Assembly: GCA_963642455.1 (NCBI GenBank)
Contig: CAVIGM010000055.1
Coordinates: 1-5,104, forward strand
Direction of reading: 5' to 3'
DNA length: 5,104 bases
Origin: Crickella sp963642455
GTDB lineage: Bacteria; Bacillota; Clostridia; Peptostreptococcales; Anaerovoracaceae
In this document: piece by piece, positions 5,097-5,104 of the stretch
Layout of the letters: each line of letters begins with the position of its first letter
Numbering within the stretch: position 1 is the stretch's first letter
The notes under the pieces: model-generated
Told to the model about the DNA's origin: nothing
The model's database searches: none
The model's input: the letters and a program-made list of their open reading frames with translations, nothing else
Program-made: the position numbers and the translations under genes

Positions 5097-5104
5097 TTAG
5101 AAAA

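Noticed and set aside
5020..5104. Attachment site of an integrated element at the tRNA gene
   Set aside because: No repeat of the tRNA 3' end and no integrase is present, and only 8 bases follow the tRNA.

Overview
The window looks like ordinary chromosome from a low-to-mid GC Gram-positive anaerobe, most likely a clostridial Firmicute (Bacillota). The grounds are strong AGGAGG-type ribosome binding sites, AT-rich intergenic DNA, a BrnQ-type sodium/branched-chain amino acid carrier and a tRNA gene with an encoded CCA end. I cannot name a genus. A run of 77 N at 3135-3211 shows this is a scaffolded draft assembly.

Layout: guaA (GMP synthase) is on the minus strand at 100-1641. A 244 bp divergent intergenic region (1642-1885) carries candidate promoters for both directions and a cluster of GC-rich repeats and inverted repeats. 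On the plus strand at 1886-3127 is a PlsC-type lysophospholipid acyltransferase of unusual build: a Ser/Asn-rich N-terminal tail, the catalytic domain, a four-cysteine zinc ribbon and an extra C-terminal domain. It is followed by the N gap, a strong intrinsic terminator (3221-3249) and a repeat-rich convergent intergenic stretch. brnQ is on the minus strand at 3365-4717. A 302 bp divergent intergenic region (4718-5019) holds a near-palindrome, five T-tracts spaced by one helical turn, and a good sigma-70-type promoter for tRNA-Arg(ACG) at 5020-5096.

The genes do not form one pathway: they are four separate transcription units (guaA <- -> acyltransferase; brnQ <- -> tRNA-Arg) in purine synthesis, phospholipid or glycolipid acylation, branched-chain amino acid uptake and translation. 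I see no phage, transposon, CRISPR, toxin-antitoxin or defence genes. The parts most worth a second look are the acyltransferase architecture with its hexamer-periodic N-terminal coding repeat, the nested inverted repeats in its probable leader, the phased T-tracts upstream of the tRNA, and the competing inverted repeats after brnQ.
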